A stretch of DNA of 64,000 nt from positions 1,488,001 to 1,552,000 of the forward strand of contig OW818689.1 in assembly GCA_942493325.1 (NCBI GenBank), written 5' to 3'. This document shows positions 63,793 through 64,000 of this stretch, one piece after another. How positions within the stretch are numbered: position 1 is the first letter of the stretch; every line of letters begins with the position of its first letter. The notes below the pieces were generated by a model, which was not told where the DNA came from, did not search any database, and saw nothing but the letters and a program-made list of their open reading frames with translations. The translations under genes and the position numbers were made by a program. Source of the DNA: JAAFHB01 sp942493325. Its GTDB lineage: Bacteria > Bacteroidota > Bacteroidia > Bacteroidales > Prolixibacteraceae.

Positions 63793-63866
63793 TAAGTAGG
63801 AAATTTTTCGGAAAAATCCCCCTGCGTATAGCTGCGAACGTAAGCGATAATTTAACAAGACAACAT

Positions 63867-64000
63867 ATGAGATACATTTTATTCGTGATTTTAATATTTG
63901 GACTGATAGGATGCGATGAGTATTCAAATTATCAGATAATAATTGACAATCGAACAAATGAAAAAATTAAAATAAAATTTAGTGGTAAAACTGCATATGT
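63867..64000 (+). CDS. Lipoprotein, N-terminal part (cut by the window end)
   Basis: 44 residues are visible. The leader RYILFVILIFGLIGCDEYSN has the classical lipobox LIGC with Cys16, so the mature protein is a lipoprotein. The remainder (NYQIIIDNRTNEKIKIKFSG) is hydrophilic and beta-prone. The family is unknown. It begins 69 bp after the target duplication of the insertion sequence. Confidence 0.6.
   Translation, partial: MRYILFVILIFGLIGCDEYSNYQIIIDNRTNEKIKIKFSGKTAY

Overview
The window reads as chromosome of a polysaccharide-degrading member of the Bacteroidota, most likely order Bacteroidales/Marinilabiliales. The evidence is two SusC/SusD pairs, many formylglycine-type sulfatases, a PorT homologue, a lipidated TamA-like protein, promoters of the TTTG-N18-20-TAnnTTTG type, and a short RpoD-type sigma factor. 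No ribosomal RNA, CRISPR array, phage or plasmid module is present. Species-level assignment is not possible from the sequence alone.

Layout. 1-8976 is mostly housekeeping: a truncated tamL-like gene, a TrmH-family RNA methyltransferase, an FAD dehydrogenase, porT, ubiE/menG, a PurL-half homologue, an SDR dehydrogenase and a membrane phosphoglycerol-transferase-like enzyme. 9066-13593 is a small surface-glycan cluster: a methyltransferase, three co-oriented glycosyltransferase-type genes and a lipopolysaccharide-kinase-like protein. 14479-22479 is a compact pectin-type utilisation locus: a 45-residue lipopeptide coupled to a family 1 pectate lyase, then SusC, SusD and a DUF3823 lipoprotein. 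22886-39632 returns to core functions: gap, a nitronate monooxygenase/FabK-like enzyme, a pair of M16 peptidases, a DPM1-like glycosyltransferase, SRP RNA and three tRNAs, a class IV aminotransferase, nifJ, an AAA ATPase, rho and an RpoD-like sigma factor.

39642-58664 is the dominant accessory region: a ten-gene polysaccharide utilisation locus, all on the minus strand. In transcription order it holds SusC, SusD, GH28, a PhoD-like phosphatase, a sulfatase with a HEAT-like tail, a calcineurin-like phosphoesterase, three more sulfatases and a GH78 alpha-L-rhamnosidase. The enzyme set suggests a sulfated glycan containing rhamnose and uronic acid; the two phosphoesterases are the unusual part. 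A perfect 12-bp hairpin separates susCD from the enzyme genes. No dedicated regulator (hybrid two-component, ECF sigma/anti-sigma or AraC) lies beside either locus in this window.

58665-64000 is sparse and AT-rich: a zinc-ribbon protein, an XRE regulator carrying a pentapeptide-like tail, a small membrane protein, a complete insertion sequence with 14-bp terminal inverted repeats and a target duplication but a frameshifted transposase, and the start of a lipoprotein gene. Between genes there are several repeat families. The clearest is a palindromic element of about 96 bp present twice in opposite orientations (3925-4020 and 16067-16162).
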